Assembly (NCBI RefSeq): GCF_009735585.1 | Contig: NZ_VJVW01000003.1 | Coordinates: forward strand, 186,001-250,000 | Reading direction: 5' to 3' | Origin: Christiangramia aestuarii | GTDB taxonomy: Bacteria > Bacteroidota > Bacteroidia > Flavobacteriales > Flavobacteriaceae | Length of the DNA stretch: 64,000 bases | In this document: positions 32,897 through 42,873 of the stretch, piece by piece | How the letters are laid out: each line of letters opens with the position of its first letter | Numbering within the stretch: the first letter of the stretch is position 1 | The notes under the pieces: model-generated | Database searches by the model: none | The model's input: the letters and a program-made list of their open reading frames with translations, nothing else | What the model was told of the DNA's origin: nothing | Translations under genes and position numbers: made by a program

Positions 32897-33481
32897 ATGA
32901 AAAGGACATTCAAAAACTTATTAATGCTGCTGTTGTTTGTGGGAACATTCACCGCAATGGCTAACGACGGTTTAGATCTGAAGGTGAACCAAGAGCAAAG
33001 CCTGATCGTAGAAGTAAAGAAGAATCAGAAGGGAGCAATTTTAAGCCTCAGGGACGAACAGGGGGAAATAGTGTTCAAGGATTTTGTCAATGATGCAGAT
33101 GAATATACCAAGGTTCTTAATTTCACTAACCTGCCAGTAGGAGAATATTCCTTCATTCTGGAAAAGGAATTCAGTATTTCCACGAGTAAGATCAGGAAAA
33201 ATGAAGAAAATATTCAAATCCTGGAGGATTCTTATGTGTTGGTTTTTAAGCCTTTATATAAGCAACGCGAAGAAAAAGTGCTGTTATACCTTGCAAATCC
33301 TGAAGAAAATAGGGTAGTAATTAAAATTTTTGATAAATTTGGCGTGCTTGTGGGCGAAATTAGTTGTAGAGATGTTGTGATAAAGCGCACTCTGGATTTT
33401 TCAAAAGTACCCCCGGGTAGTTATTTTGTTGAGATTAAAACGAAAACCGACAATTTTAGCCACAGGTTAAATGTTGGATAA
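32897..33481 (+). CDS. Secreted protein with two Por-sorting-like beta domains
   Basis: This 194-residue protein has a signal peptide (residues 1-22, cleavage near MANDG) and two beta-sandwich-like units (about 23-105 and 110-194). Each contains a short GEYSF or PGSYFVEI strand like the C-terminal domains of type IX secretion substrates. The final SHRLNVG recalls a shortened sorting domain. No catalytic residues are seen. It may be a small surface or periplasmic structural protein. Confidence 0.7.
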   Translation: MKRTFKNLLMLLLFVGTFTAMANDGLDLKVNQEQSLIVEVKKNQKGAILSLRDEQGEIVFKDFVNDADEYTKVLNFTNLPVGEYSFILEKEFSISTSKIRKNEENIQILEDSYVLVFKPLYKQREEKVLLYLANPEENRVVIKIFDKFGVLVGEISCRDVVIKRTLDFSKVPPGSYFVEIKTKTDNFSHRLNVG

Positions 33482-33506
33482 ATTGAATTTTGGCTAATTC
33501 AAATAA

Positions 33507-33538
33507 AAAAACCCTCGCTGTATGATAGCGAGGGTTTT
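33507..33538. terminator. Bidirectional intrinsic terminator
   Basis: AAAACCCTCGCT pairs with AGCGAGGGTTTT around a 7-nt loop (stem 33508-33519 and 33527-33538). It lies between the secreted protein gene and a convergent gene. Confidence 0.9.
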
Positions 33539-33544
33539 ATATTT

Positions 33545-34825
33545 TTACTCATCGTCCATTTTCCGTTTTATCTTATCTATGGCGTTCTGAATAGATTTTT
33601 CGGGTTCGATGATATTATTGCTTCCCCAGAATTCTGCATCGGCAAAACCGGAGACATCATCTACCATGACCACGTTAGGATGGATAAGATCTGCAGACTT
33701 CTTCCAGTCGTTGTCGGCATATTCCTGCCAGTCGGTAACCACCATTTCGCTGTTGATCTTATATTTTGAATTAAAGATCTTTCTTTTCCAGTTCACCACG
33801 TAATCCATCTGGGCCTTACCATAAGCGTAATGCCACTTGCCATCGTTCTGGGCGTAGTTTACCTGGTAATTAAGCTCGGTAGGATATACCTTAGAACCAC
33901 TTGGTTTTTTCTTCACGAACATGGCTGCCGCGGCATCCCTGTCATCAACGTTCAGGCTATAATCTGCCTTTACAAGGGTAGAAGTTTCTGCATCGATAAA
34001 AAGCTTGCCGTAATACCATGGATCAGATTCGTCTATTTCCTTAAAGTTTACCACGTAGGTATAACGATCGTTGATCTTGGTAGGATCGTCAAAACTGAAC
34101 TCATAGCTATCTAGCATTTCTGGCCTTAATACATACTCGGTATACTTCATCATATCCAGGTACAGGGTATTGAAGGGGCCTCCACGCAGTTTTAAAGCCA
34201 CGGTGTCCAGTTTGTCGTAATCTGTACTTTTTCTGGCCTTATAAAGAGACACAAGGTCTTTTTTAGAAGAATTATAAGGGCTCTTATAGATCTTCACGAC
34301 CGCTTCTGAAAGGCTCACGTTGCTCCAGCCTTTTTTGATGGTTTCCCTGTAAAAGGAGGTCATCAGGCTGTTATCTGAAATATAGTTCACATTTTTTTTG
34401 TCCAGCATTTCTTTTACCAGCAAGCTAGGATTCGTGGCCTTGTATAGGCTCACTTCTTCAAGTTCTTCAACAGTTTCGTCCAGTTCTATTCTTGTATTGC
34501 TTCCTTTGAAATAAGAAAGCGGAAGAGTTTTGCTCTGGAATCCAAGTACCGAAATGGTAACAGTGGCCTCGGTAAGGTCATCTGGAACTTTCAGGGAAAA
34601 TTCCCCATCGGCATTTGTGATCGTAGAAATGTTACTGTTGTTCAGGGCAAGGTAAGCTGAAGAGATCGGCCTACCATTTCGGGCATTCACCACTTCACCT
34701 TTATATTCCACATACTTGATATCTGAAGGCTGAAATGCAAAACTTTGCACCGCTACAAATAACATACTGAAGAACATCAAAAGGCTTTTGGTGTAGCCAT
34801 TAAATTTGATATCAAGAATTCTCAT
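33545..34825 (-). CDS. Exported CarboxypepD_reg domain protein
   Basis: This 426-residue protein has a long signal peptide (about residues 1-31). A carboxypeptidase-regulatory-like beta-sandwich follows (about 38-115: YKGEVVNARNGRPISSAYLAL, TITNADGEFSLKVP). The rest is a 300-residue beta-rich region resembling the outer-membrane lipoprotein-sorting type domain found in DUF5686-like proteins, with WYYGKLFIDAETSTLVKADYSL. It is probably attached to the outer membrane on its periplasmic side. The function is unknown. It is monocistronic, with 190 bp to the divergent methyltransferase gene. Confidence 0.78.
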   Translation of the reverse strand: MRILDIKFNGYTKSLLMFFSMLFVAVQSFAFQPSDIKYVEYKGEVVNARNGRPISSAYLALNNSNISTITNADGEFSLKVPDDLTEATVTISVLGFQSKTLPLSYFKGSNTRIELDETVEELEEVSLYKATNPSLLVKEMLDKKNVNYISDNSLMTSFYRETIKKGWSNVSLSEAVVKIYKSPYNSSKKDLVSLYKARKSTDYDKLDTVALKLRGGPFNTLYLDMMKYTEYVLRPEMLDSYEFSFDDPTKINDRYTYVVNFKEIDESDPWYYGKLFIDAETSTLVKADYSLNVDDRDAAAAMFVKKKPSGSKVYPTELNYQVNYAQNDGKWHYAYGKAQMDYVVNWKRKIFNSKYKINSEMVVTDWQEYADNDWKKSADLIHPNVVMVDDVSGFADAEFWGSNNIIEPEKSIQNAIDKIKRKMDDE

Positions 34826-35016
34826 AGTGTGATGAATTAAATTTGAATAAACTTATACAATATAATGAATTTTAAGCCTAAAATGATGTGAATCGCTAAC
34901 AATTTGAAGTAAAGGATTAGGGATATTTTAAAATATACCACTGTTTTTTGCAAATACATTATTATTGCTGATTTTTATTTTTAAATAATCGTCCTAACCT
35001 TTAACTCAAAAATATC

Positions 35017-35754
35017 TTGAAAGACAATTTTTCAACCAGATCTGGAGCATATCGAAAATTCAGACCGGAATATCCACAGGAGGTTTATGAATTTATTCAA
35101 AAACATCTGAAGGCTTCAGAACTCGCCTGGGACTGTGGTACCGGAAATGGGCAGGTAGCAGGTAAACTGGCTGAATTTTTTGGAAGAGTAGAGGCTACAG
35201 ATATAAGTAAGAACCAGATAGCGCATGCCGTAAAAAGGCCGAATATCAATTATTCCATTCAGGCTGCTGAAAATACCAGCTTTCCAAATAATGTTTTCGA
35301 TCTACTGACGACGGCCCAGGCTTTTCACTGGTTCGATTTCGACCAGTTTTATAGCGAGGTACAACGCTGCTTAAAACCCAATGCCCTCATTGCTATACTG
35401 GGATACGGGCTTTTTAGCAGTAAGCCCGCGACAAACCTGGTGATAGAATATTTTTACAATGAGATCATTGGCCCTTACTGGGATCCAGAGAGGAAATATC
35501 TGGATGAAGCTTATAAAAGCATTCCGTTTCCTTTTGAGGAGATCGAAACCCCTGGTCTAATCCAATCCTATAACTGGAGCATTGAGCATTTAGTGGGATA
35601 TCTTAGGACCTGGTCTGCAGTAAAACACTATGAAAGAAAAAATGGAAAAGACCCTGTTGAGTTCATTGAAAAGGATTTGAGAACCAGCTTTGGGAAGAGC
35701 AACGAGGTAAATTTTCCTATCCTTTTCAGATTGGGGAAAAACCGGAAAGGCTGA
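35017..35754 (+). CDS. Class I SAM-dependent methyltransferase
   Basis: This 245-residue protein has the Methyltransf_11/25 pattern: motif I AWDCGTGNGQVA (about residues 39-50), the acidic EATDISKNQI strand, motif II LLTTAQAFHWFDF and motif III LKPNALIAILGYG. The start AYRKFRPEYP and the HWF motif resemble the trans-aconitate or UbiE-like small-molecule methyltransferase group. The substrate is unknown. The start codon is TTG at 35017, since no ATG lies before the conserved N-terminus. Confidence 0.85.
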   Translation: MKDNFSTRSGAYRKFRPEYPQEVYEFIQKHLKASELAWDCGTGNGQVAGKLAEFFGRVEATDISKNQIAHAVKRPNINYSIQAAENTSFPNNVFDLLTTAQAFHWFDFDQFYSEVQRCLKPNALIAILGYGLFSSKPATNLVIEYFYNEIIGPYWDPERKYLDEAYKSIPFPFEEIETPGLIQSYNWSIEHLVGYLRTWSAVKHYERKNGKDPVEFIEKDLRTSFGKSNEVNFPILFRLGKNRKG

Positions 35755-35878
35755 TCATTAATTCTACAATTTTCAACAGTCTATACCTCAGCAGGCTATA
35801 CAAACTCACATTATTTTCAGTGGCATGAAATATGCATCCTGGCCTTGCGTTAATCATGTTGACTAAATCTAAACCTAT

Positions 35879-37075
35879 ATGAAGAAAATAATCTTCGTTT
35901 TTGCGGCTGTACTTTTCAGCCTTAACATTGCGAACGCACAGATATATGCAGAGAAGCAGAGTGCTACGGTTACCGAGCAGGTATTAAAGGAGCTAAACCG
36001 TGAGCGTTCCCTGCTTAGCCAGAACCTGGAATTCAGGATCAAGGAAATAGATTCCAAGATCACCAATCTGGACGAGAGCATCAAGAACACTAATTCTGCT
36101 TCAGAAAAAGTTGAAAAATTGCTTGAGAGAGTGAAATACCTGGAAGAAAGGCAGGAGGAGATAGATAAGAATACTATTAGCGTTTATAAATATAATTATA
36201 GTTCGGCCGTGCTAAACCTGGCTTCCATGGAAAGAGAGATCAAGCCCCTGAATCTTTTCAATAGTTCCAGGGAGTTCTACACCACCCTGGACGCTGTAGG
36301 AAATCCCATGAACTATGAGGGTTACCAGGAGTGGTTCGGGAAGTTCAAACAATATCTTGCCGAAGAGAAGGAGGATGATGCACGTCTTGCTGCGCTAAAT
36401 CATATGTTGCAGGTAACCGGAGACCTTGCCAAGGGAACTCCTTTTACTGGGATGTTCGCTGGAAGTCTTTTTGACGGGATAAGCCAGTTCATAGGTTCGT
36501 TGAACCGGAGAGATAAAGAGTTGAAAGAGCAAAGCATGAAAATGCTTAAACTTACCACCTCCATCGCCCAGTTCACTCACGACAAAGACCTCATAGAGAC
36601 CGAATGGGAAGGTATCAATAAAAGCCTTAATGAACTGAAGGAGCTTCAGAATAAGGCTATCGATGATAACCTGGTAGAAATTCTGGATATCGACAAAAAA
36701 GACTTCAGTAAGAATTTTACCAACGAGACCGATGCCAAGAAGCGTACCCAGTATATCCTGGATATTTCCAAGATCGCCGAAAACAAGATAGTGGAAGAGC
36801 GCAAAAGAAACCCAGAAAACTGGAAACAAGAATACCATGACCAGATGCTTAGCGTGCAAAACCTTAAGATCAGGTTTGGAATGCTCACTTTCAGGATCCT
36901 GGAGAATCTTAATAAATATGAGAAGCTAATCAATAAATACGAGAACGACCCATATTTAAAGGATGAGATGAAGAACCTGAGATTAAAACTGAACATGGTT
37001 CGAAACAGTTTCGAGTCCACTTTTAACCCACAGGAATACATTAGGGCCTCCAACGAAATGTATATCGTTGAGTAG
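35879..37075 (+). CDS. Exported coiled-coil protein, unknown function
   Basis: This 398-residue protein has a clear signal peptide (residues 1-21, MKKIIFVFAAVLFSLNIANA) and then mostly charged helical sequence with heptad-like patterns, especially 30-110 and 205-390. There is one hydrophobic Gly-rich interruption (about 183-208: GDLAKGTPFTGMFAGSLFDGIS) that could form a hairpin, as in pore-forming or membrane-inserting helical proteins. I recognise no family. The stop lies one base before the convergent treS stop. A structural or toxin-like fold is possible but speculative. Confidence 0.7.
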   Translation: MKKIIFVFAAVLFSLNIANAQIYAEKQSATVTEQVLKELNRERSLLSQNLEFRIKEIDSKITNLDESIKNTNSASEKVEKLLERVKYLEERQEEIDKNTISVYKYNYSSAVLNLASMEREIKPLNLFNSSREFYTTLDAVGNPMNYEGYQEWFGKFKQYLAEEKEDDARLAALNHMLQVTGDLAKGTPFTGMFAGSLFDGISQFIGSLNRRDKELKEQSMKMLKLTTSIAQFTHDKDLIETEWEGINKSLNELKELQNKAIDDNLVEILDIDKKDFSKNFTNETDAKKRTQYILDISKIAENKIVEERKRNPENWKQEYHDQMLSVQNLKIRFGMLTFRILENLNKYEKLINKYENDPYLKDEMKNLRLKLNMVRNSFESTFNPQEYIRASNEMYIVE

Positions 37076-37076
37076 C

Positions 37077-40000
37077 CTAGAATTCCTTTCTATAATGTTC
37101 TAAAATAGCCTTGATGCCCCTTATAGGTATCAGTATCCATTCCTGGCGGTGCTTGATCTCATAATTAAGCTCCGTCAGGGCTTTTTCAAGCAGAAAGGTA
37201 TGCATTAGGATCTTGAAATCTTCCTGGCTTTTTGGAATATAATCTTTCTTGCCGGCCTTGTCCAAGTATCCTTTAATATAGATTCTGGAAATGTAATAAT
37301 GCCAGGTTTCTGCCCATTCTTCCAGATCACCTTCCTTACGCTGCTGGTCACTTTCCGGGGACAGAATATTGCTATAAGCGGCATAATGCAGGGATCGAAT
37401 CATGGCGGCGAGGTCGCGCATCGCTGAACGTCTTATCCTTCGTTCACTAAAGGACTTGGAAGGGTCACCTTCAAAACTGTTCATGATATATTCGCGGCCA
37501 GTCCAAAGGATCTGCCGTAAATGGTAGTCTCCATGCGTCCTGATTTTCATCACCGAGATCTTATGATCATAGATCTCCCGGAAACAGCTAAGGATCTCGT
37601 TTTTCATACCCAGTATTTCCCTTGCTTCCTCTGCGGTTTCTTCCGGCAGCTGCTCCAGCATGGATTTCAGGTTTTCCAGGCTGTTCCTGGTAAGTGTCTG
37701 TAGGCCCGAAAACAGGGATCTCTGGTAATGTAAAGAAGACTCCTCCTTATCAAAATCTTCATCTATGTCATGCTGGGAAAGGGCGTTATGTAATTCTGCC
37801 GTGAATTCTCCCAGCTGGTAGATCCTTTCGGGAAGAATAACCCCAGTAAGTTCCTGCATGGCTTCCGGAAAACCTTCAAATCCGATAGGTTGGGTAATAT
37901 GATTCTCTGGAATGTTTATTTCCAGATCCTTATTAGAGGTAAGTACTTTTTCATAATATCTCTCCAGGGAGTCCTTTACATGCGACCAAACCTCACCCTG
38001 GTTTTCGGTGATCTGCTGAAGCATTCCAAAGAAGTAAGGTTTTCCATTGGCCTGGCTATATTTTACGGCTCCCACATATCTGGAGATCTTCTCAAAATCT
38101 GTTTTGGTAGAAAGGAATTTAATGGTTTCCACATCCGGATTGAAGGTCTGGTCCAGCCTGCGATATATTTTAAGGATAAATTGATTGTCGTAAGTGATGA
38201 TGGTTTGCCGCTTTTCGGTGCTTACCAGTTCAGACCTGCATTCTTCGTCCAGTAATTTCATTAGCGGGGTATCGCCGGTAAATTCTAAAGTGCCAGATCC
38301 GGTTTTCTTCTTATCCATTTTTTTGAAGCCTTCAATAAGGTATTCCCTGAAATCTTCTGCGTATACCGAATCAAATAAATATCCCTGTTCATCTCCGATT
38401 TCCAGTTTAGTGATGATCCCTCTCTTCGGAATTTCATTCAGTAAATTCTCGTTTTCGATGCTCACAAAAGAAATAGGCATTTGGTACAGCTCGGGAAGAC
38501 CTTCGTTATAGGTAACTTCAAGAACGGTTATTCGTGTAGGCATTTCCCTGATGCCGACCTCGAGGTTTTCTTTTATTTTGATTTCCTGTATGGTCCTTCC
38601 GTCGCTCTCGAACCATCTCCTGTGTTGCAGGTAGGGAGGCAGGATCTTGCCAGATAATTGCTGAAGGGTGCGGTTCTTTAGGAGGTTATTCCAATTATCG
38701 ATCCTTAACTCGGGGATCTTGCTTTCTCCTTCAACTCTTTCTCTTTCCTTCTCCAGGACGAACCAGTAGTAGCCAAAAGGAGACAAGGTGAATAGATAGG
38801 GTCTTTCGGTGATCCTTGGGAATTTGTTATGGCTGAAAACCTCGATGGGGGTATGGCCCTTATACTCTTCAAGGTCTAGCTCTGCCGGTTGCGAAAACCT
38901 GGAAAGATTGGCCAGTACGAGTATCTTTTCATCTTCATAGGTCCTGGTATAGGCGATGATCTTCGAGTTGGAAGGTGAAAGGAACTCAATATCCCCTCTG
39001 CCAAAAGCCTTGTATTTCTTCCTCATCCCAATGACCCTTTTCATCCACCAGAGCAGCGAAGAAGAGATCATCTGCTGGGTTTCAACGTTCACAGATTCAT
39101 ATTTATACTCAGGATCTATGATAAGCGGCAGATATAATTTCTGAGGATTGGCAAGTGAGAAGCCGGCATTACGGTCGGCGGTCCATTGCATGGGTGTTCT
39201 CACCCCATCCCGGTCACCCAGGTAGAAATTATCACCCATCCCGATCTCGTCCCCGTAATAAACGATAGGTGTACCCGGGAGGGAGAAGAGAAGAACATTC
39301 ATTAATTCTATTTTACTCCTGTTATTATCTAATAATGGAGCCAGCCTATGGCGAATACCTACATTGATCTTTGCTTGTGGGTCCTTGGTATAAACTTTAT
39401 ACATATAATCCCTTTCCTCGTCGGTTACCATTTCCAGGGTAAGTTCATCATGATTTCTCAGGAAGATACCCCACTGGCAATTCTCAGGAATTTCCGGCGT
39501 CTGATCAATGATATCGATAATGGGATAACGGTCTTCCATTTTAACCGCCATAAACATCCTTGGCATAATGGGGAAATGATAGTTCATATGGCATTCATCT
39601 CCATCTCCAAAGTAAGCGGCAGAATCTTCGGGCCACATATTAGCCTCTGCCAGCAGCAATTTATCATCGTAATTTTCATCTACATAAGCCCTAAGTTTTT
39701 TCAGAAATTCATGGGTTTGCGGAAGGTTCTCGCAATTGGTATCTTCTCTTTCGAAAAGGTAAGGAACGGCATCCAGGCGAAAACCGTCGACCCCCATTTT
39801 ACACCAGTAATCCAGTATTTCAAAAACCTCCTGTTGAACTTTTGAATTGTCGAAATTCAGGTCTGGCTGGTGGGAAAAAAACCGGTGCCAGTAATAGGCC
39901 TGGGCTTCAGAATCCCAACTCCAGTTAGAGGGCTCAGTATCTGTGAAAATGATACGTGCATCCTTATACTTGTGTGGATCATCGCTCCAAACGTAATAAT

Positions 40001-40394
40001 CCCTTTCTTCAGTACCTTCCGGCGCCTTTCTTGCCCTCTGGAACCAGGGGTGCTGATCTGAGGTATGGTTAATTACCAGCTCTGTGATCACCTTTAGTCC
40101 ACGGCTATGGGCTTCTTCGATAAAATTCTTGAAATCTTCCACGTTTCCATAAGAAGGGTTGATGGAATAATAATCGGCGATATCGTAGCCATCATCCCTT
40201 AGTGGTGATGGGTAGAAAGGGAGCAGCCAGATCGCAGTGACCCCCAAATCTTCCAGGTAATCCAGTTTCTGCATAAGACCTTCAAAATCACCGATTCCGT
40301 CACCATTGCTGTCGAAAAAGGCTTTTATATGTAGTTCATAGATAATAGCGTCTTTATACCAATAGTTTTCTTTGGAATTGCTGTGATCGGTCAT
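37077..40394 (-). CDS. treS: Trehalose synthase/maltokinase fusion; kinase half lacks one Mg-binding Asp
   Basis: This 1105-residue two-domain protein. Residues 10-550 form the GH13 trehalose synthase that interconverts maltose and trehalose, with nucleophile D208 (GFRLDAVP), acid E250 (LLAEANM) and D316 (RNHDEL). Residues 580-1105 form a maltokinase-like domain that would phosphorylate maltose for the GlgE glucan pathway: RRWFESDGR (592-600), ATP Lys K742 (LKIYRRL) and catalytic-base D956 (HGDYHLRQ). The Mg-binding DFEGEP motif reads S-F-E-G-D-P (973-978), so Ser replaces Asp at 973, with Asn at 972. No glgE or glgB is adjacent. Confidence 0.93.
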   Translation of the reverse strand: MTDHSNSKENYWYKDAIIYELHIKAFFDSNGDGIGDFEGLMQKLDYLEDLGVTAIWLLPFYPSPLRDDGYDIADYYSINPSYGNVEDFKNFIEEAHSRGLKVITELVINHTSDQHPWFQRARKAPEGTEERDYYVWSDDPHKYKDARIIFTDTEPSNWSWDSEAQAYYWHRFFSHQPDLNFDNSKVQQEVFEILDYWCKMGVDGFRLDAVPYLFEREDTNCENLPQTHEFLKKLRAYVDENYDDKLLLAEANMWPEDSAAYFGDGDECHMNYHFPIMPRMFMAVKMEDRYPIIDIIDQTPEIPENCQWGIFLRNHDELTLEMVTDEERDYMYKVYTKDPQAKINVGIRHRLAPLLDNNRSKIELMNVLLFSLPGTPIVYYGDEIGMGDNFYLGDRDGVRTPMQWTADRNAGFSLANPQKLYLPLIIDPEYKYESVNVETQQMISSSLLWWMKRVIGMRKKYKAFGRGDIEFLSPSNSKIIAYTRTYEDEKILVLANLSRFSQPAELDLEEYKGHTPIEVFSHNKFPRITERPYLFTLSPFGYYWFVLEKERERVEGESKIPELRIDNWNNLLKNRTLQQLSGKILPPYLQHRRWFESDGRTIQEIKIKENLEVGIREMPTRITVLEVTYNEGLPELYQMPISFVSIENENLLNEIPKRGIITKLEIGDEQGYLFDSVYAEDFREYLIEGFKKMDKKKTGSGTLEFTGDTPLMKLLDEECRSELVSTEKRQTIITYDNQFILKIYRRLDQTFNPDVETIKFLSTKTDFEKISRYVGAVKYSQANGKPYFFGMLQQITENQGEVWSHVKDSLERYYEKVLTSNKDLEINIPENHITQPIGFEGFPEAMQELTGVILPERIYQLGEFTAELHNALSQHDIDEDFDKEESSLHYQRSLFSGLQTLTRNSLENLKSMLEQLPEETAEEAREILGMKNEILSCFREIYDHKISVMKIRTHGDYHLRQILWTGREYIMNSFEGDPSKSFSERRIRRSAMRDLAAMIRSLHYAAYSNILSPESDQQRKEGDLEEWAETWHYYISRIYIKGYLDKAGKKDYIPKSQEDFKILMHTFLLEKALTELNYEIKHRQEWILIPIRGIKAILEHYRKEF

Positions 40395-40644
40395 TTAGTT
40401 AGTTTAAAGGATTGTATATCAAAATTGTATATGCTTAAATTTAAAGAATATGCCGGCCTCTTCAGTTAAAAAAATATTAAAGCCCGCGAAGCTTATTCAC
40501 GTATCTAAGCTATCCCTGCAACTGAATTTAAATTCTAACTTGTTGTAATTCAGTTAAATTACTATATTTATAGACTACCCTATAGCTTTCCCCCCAGATC
40601 TCAACCTTAGAGGTATTTAAATTATTCACTAAAACTATCAGATT

Positions 40645-42807
40645 ATGAAAAGACAGATATTCATTCTGTTCCTGCTTGCGCCGTTTTTCGTCATCGGCCA
40701 GCAGATCGTGAAACCAGAAAAAGCTGAACCAGAAAAAGTGGTAGACGATTATCACGGCATCAAAGTGGAAGATCCATACAGGTATATGGAGAATCTTGAC
40801 GATCCTGAGGTCATCAACTGGATGAAGGCCAATACGAATTACGCCGAGGCCGTCCTCGACGCCATCCCGGGCAAGCAGGAGATGATCAAGAAGATCAAGG
40901 AAATGGATAGTAGGACCGCGTCCAGGGTCAACAACCTTAATATCACCAGCAATGACCTGTACTATTATCTTAAGACCAGGCCGGAAGACCAGACGGGGAA
41001 GTTATACTTCAGAAAAGGTTACGAAGGCCAGGAAAGCCTGTTGTTGGATCCAGATAAATACAAGGCCGACTCGGGAAAAACATATACGATCTCTTCGGTA
41101 AACCCCGATAGAATGGGAAATAAGGTTGGTGTAATCTTAGCGCCAGATGGTTCTGAAAATGGGGAGCTTGTGGTACTGGACCAGTCGGGAAAACAAATGG
41201 GGGAAACCCTCGAACTGGTGGAGGGAATGTACTGGACGGCGGATGAAAATTCCCTTTACTATCTAAAATTGAATTCTCCTGATATTTCAGATATGCAGCG
41301 TCAGCTGAATTTGAAAGTGTACGAACACAAACTGGGAACAAGCCAGTCGGAAGATAAGGAAGTTCTTTCCAGCGCCCATAATCCTGAACTGAACATCAAA
41401 CCAGAAGAGATACCTATCCTCATGTATGACAAGGAAATGGATCTGAATTTCGGGATCATCGTTACTGTAGACAGGGCGATAAAATTATATATGAACAATA
41501 AGGACCTCTCTGGGGAATGGAAGCAATTAACCGCCCCAAAGGATAAGGTTAAGGATTTCAGGGCAAATTCTTCACATATATATTATCTCACTTTCAAGGA
41601 TGCGCCTAATTTCAAGATAATGAAAGCCTCAAAAAGTGATCCTGCATTTTCGAATGCGCAACTGGCAGTGGCCGAACCTGATCTAGGCCCGATTGATGAT
41701 TTCAGCCTCACCGAAGACGGTATTTTTTATACGGTTAAAACCAATGGGGTAGAAACCAGGTTCTTTTATAAGTCATTTGACAATGATGTAGCCCGGGAAA
41801 TTAAATTACCCAAGACCGCAGGCTCTGCCTATATGGAATCTAAAGGACCGTCTCATGATGATATCTGGGTGACCATCACCGGTTGGACCACGCCCGGGAA
41901 AAGGTATAAGTATAATGTAGATTCGAACGAATTCATTGATCAGCCAATGTCTTCGGAAGCCGAGTATCCCGAACTTGAAGACCTCGTGGTAAAAGAGATA
42001 ATGGTAAAGTCTCACGACGGGGTAGAGGTGCCTGTTTCTATAATACATAATAAAAATGTAAAACTCGACGGTTCTAATCCAACCACTATGTATAGTTACG
42101 GTTCCTACGGAATTTCTACCGGGCCATTTTTCAGTCCTTTGCTGCTGGTGCATACCCTTTACGGGGGCATTTTCGTGGTGCCGCATGTTCGGGGTGGAGG
42201 TGAACTAGGAGATGCCTGGCACAGGGCCGGTCAGAAGGCCAACAAACCCAATACCTGGAAAGATGCCATAGCCACCGCTGAATACCTGGTTGATAAGGGA
42301 TATACCAAACCGGAAAAACTATCTTTCTTCGGGGGCAGTGCCGGCGGAATTCTGGTGGGAAGAGCTGTTACCGAAAGGCCTGATCTATTTTCTGCAGTTG
42401 CACCATTGGTTGGAGCAATGAATACTGTAAGAATGGAAGAAAGCCCTAACGGACCGGTGAATGCTCCTGAGTTTGGAACGGTCAAGGATGAAGAAGAATT
42501 CAAGGCATTGCTGGAAATGGATTCTTATCACCATTTAAAGGAAGGGACCGAGTATCCGGCGATGCTCATTACATCGGGGATGAACGATCCAAGAGTAATT
42601 GCTTGGGAGCCAGCCAAGTTCGCAGCAAAGGCCCAGATGGTAAATACCTCAGATGAGCCTATTCTATTACTAACAGATTTTGACAGTGGTCATGGAATTG
42701 GAGATACTAAAGAAGAGAATTTTGAAAAATTCGCTAATATTTTTTCCTTTTTCTTCTGGCAGGCAGGACATCCAAAATTCCAGCCACCGGCAGATCTTAT
42801 AGATTAG
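40645..42807 (+). CDS. Prolyl oligopeptidase (family S9A), exported
   Basis: This 720-residue serine peptidase has a signal peptide (residues 1-20, ending FFVIGQQ) and a seven-bladed propeller (about 75-430), which restricts substrates to short peptides. The catalytic alpha/beta domain has nucleophile S565 in FGGSAGG, an Asp in SGMNDPRV and a His in DSGHGIG. The VPHVRGGGELGDAWHRAGQ segment is the S9A hallmark. It would cleave after proline in the periplasm or at the surface. It is closed by a terminator that it shares with the convergent TonB receptor gene. Confidence 0.95.
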   Translation: MKRQIFILFLLAPFFVIGQQIVKPEKAEPEKVVDDYHGIKVEDPYRYMENLDDPEVINWMKANTNYAEAVLDAIPGKQEMIKKIKEMDSRTASRVNNLNITSNDLYYYLKTRPEDQTGKLYFRKGYEGQESLLLDPDKYKADSGKTYTISSVNPDRMGNKVGVILAPDGSENGELVVLDQSGKQMGETLELVEGMYWTADENSLYYLKLNSPDISDMQRQLNLKVYEHKLGTSQSEDKEVLSSAHNPELNIKPEEIPILMYDKEMDLNFGIIVTVDRAIKLYMNNKDLSGEWKQLTAPKDKVKDFRANSSHIYYLTFKDAPNFKIMKASKSDPAFSNAQLAVAEPDLGPIDDFSLTEDGIFYTVKTNGVETRFFYKSFDNDVAREIKLPKTAGSAYMESKGPSHDDIWVTITGWTTPGKRYKYNVDSNEFIDQPMSSEAEYPELEDLVVKEIMVKSHDGVEVPVSIIHNKNVKLDGSNPTTMYSYGSYGISTGPFFSPLLLVHTLYGGIFVVPHVRGGGELGDAWHRAGQKANKPNTWKDAIATAEYLVDKGYTKPEKLSFFGGSAGGILVGRAVTERPDLFSAVAPLVGAMNTVRMEESPNGPVNAPEFGTVKDEEEFKALLEMDSYHHLKEGTEYPAMLITSGMNDPRVIAWEPAKFAAKAQMVNTSDEPILLLTDFDSGHGIGDTKEENFEKFANIFSFFFWQAGHPKFQPPADLID

Positions 42808-42833
42808 TTCAATTAAACTATGGCATAAAAAAA

Positions 42834-42859
42834 GCGGGAATATTTTCCCGCTTTTTTTT
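42834..42859. terminator. Bidirectional intrinsic terminator
   Basis: GCGGGAA (42834-42840), loop TATT, TTCCCGC (42845-42851), then eight T residues. A residues precede it, so it can serve the minus-strand TonB receptor gene as well. Confidence 0.92.
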
Positions 42860-42873
42860 CTATTTAAACCTGA

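Noticed and set aside
40528-40755. Minus-strand 75-codon open frame
   Set aside because: It overlaps the signal peptide region of the prolyl oligopeptidase gene and the intergenic region, with no support as a gene.
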